From assembly GCA_002371315.1 (NCBI GenBank), contig DFHL01000119.1, positions 1-5,641 on the forward strand: DNA of 5,641 bases, in the 5' to 3' direction. The stretch comes from Bacteroidales bacterium UBA3724. Its GTDB lineage: Bacteria > Bacteroidota > Bacteroidia > Bacteroidales > P3. This document shows positions 5,499 through 5,641 of this stretch, piece by piece. Within the stretch, counting starts at the first letter, position 1. Every line of letters starts with the position of its first letter. Under the pieces are notes generated by a model. The model was not told where the DNA came from. It made no database searches and saw nothing but the letters and a program-made list of their open reading frames with translations. The translations under genes were made by a program, and so were the position numbers.

Positions 5499-5641
5499 CA
5501 CAAAAAATTTGGATTGTGGCCCTGACCGGCGAAAAATATTGGTTTGCAGGCACCTGGCTTGCGGAATTTGCCAGCGACGCAAACGCCGGTTTCCGCCACG
5601 ACGCAACCCCTTGGTTTCCAGCACCCGCTCTGCCCGTTGTA
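5499..5641. other. Non-coding region upstream of the lipoprotein gene
   Basis: No convincing gene is seen here. A minus-strand frame is open from the window edge to a stop at 5485-5483 (52 codons, rich in Cys, Gly and Lys), but it runs through the promoter box and shows no recognisable motif. From memory, similar sequence occurs upstream of many genes in Prevotella-like genomes, so it may be a dispersed intergenic repeat. I could not verify this. Confidence 0.35.
5570..5619. repeat. Tandem pair of imperfect 25-bp repeats
   Basis: Copies 5570-5594 and 5595-5619 are directly adjacent. Both start GCCA, carry CGACGCAA, and end GGTTTCC, with one compensating single-base gap in each and a few substitutions between. 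The repeat lies 72-121 bases upstream of the -7 box of the lipoprotein gene. Confidence 0.7.

Noticed and set aside
5483..5641. Open minus-strand frame reaching the window edge, possibly the end of an upstream gene
   Set aside because: It passes straight through the -7 box of the lipoprotein gene, has no motif, and contains the tandem repeat. Chance openness is more likely.

Overview
The window looks like chromosomal DNA from a Bacteroidales bacterium, most likely Prevotella-like. This rests on the -7 boxes of the form TAnnTTTG, A-rich translation starts without clear Shine-Dalgarno sequences, a four-helix-bundle 'suffix' protein and a split transketolase. The genus is an inference. All seven recognisable genes lie on the minus strand, so transcription runs from high to low coordinates. 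No RNA gene, transposase, integrase or CRISPR array was seen.

In transcription order: an upstream region with a 25-bp tandem repeat (5570-5619) and a -7 box (5491-5498) leads into a small lipoprotein (5470-4982). A 115-bp inverted array of 7-bp units (4871-4985) follows. Next come a promoter (-7 box 4812-4819) and the N-terminal, thiamine-diphosphate-binding half of transketolase (4788-3937), then a second 7-bp inverted array (3823-3930). After it are a secreted von Willebrand factor A protein that seems to start at TTG (3836-2424), a three-helix membrane protein (2388-1588), a four-helix-bundle suffix protein (1580-978) whose 3' end lies in a 9-bp inverted array (938-1018), and a second three-helix membrane protein (886-278). 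Last is the start of the C-terminal transketolase half (264-1, running off the window). No gene-free stretch exceeds 300 bases.

The two transketolase halves must pair to make one enzyme, yet about 3.7 kb carrying four unrelated genes separates them. The gene next to the C-terminal half is bracketed by a near-perfect copy of that half's own start region, in which the original ATG has become ATA. This looks like the trace of an insertion or segmental duplication.

The most striking non-coding signal is three hairpin-forming arrays with the same design: an invariant core (GTGA every 7 bp, 29 of 29 units; ATGGG/CCCAT every 9 bp, 8 of 8 units) separated by variable bases, arranged as mirror-image arms. 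Each array runs into the end of a gene: a start codon, a stop codon and a C-terminal coding tail. The cores of the two 7-bp arrays flank the N-terminal transketolase gene in mainly opposite orientation.
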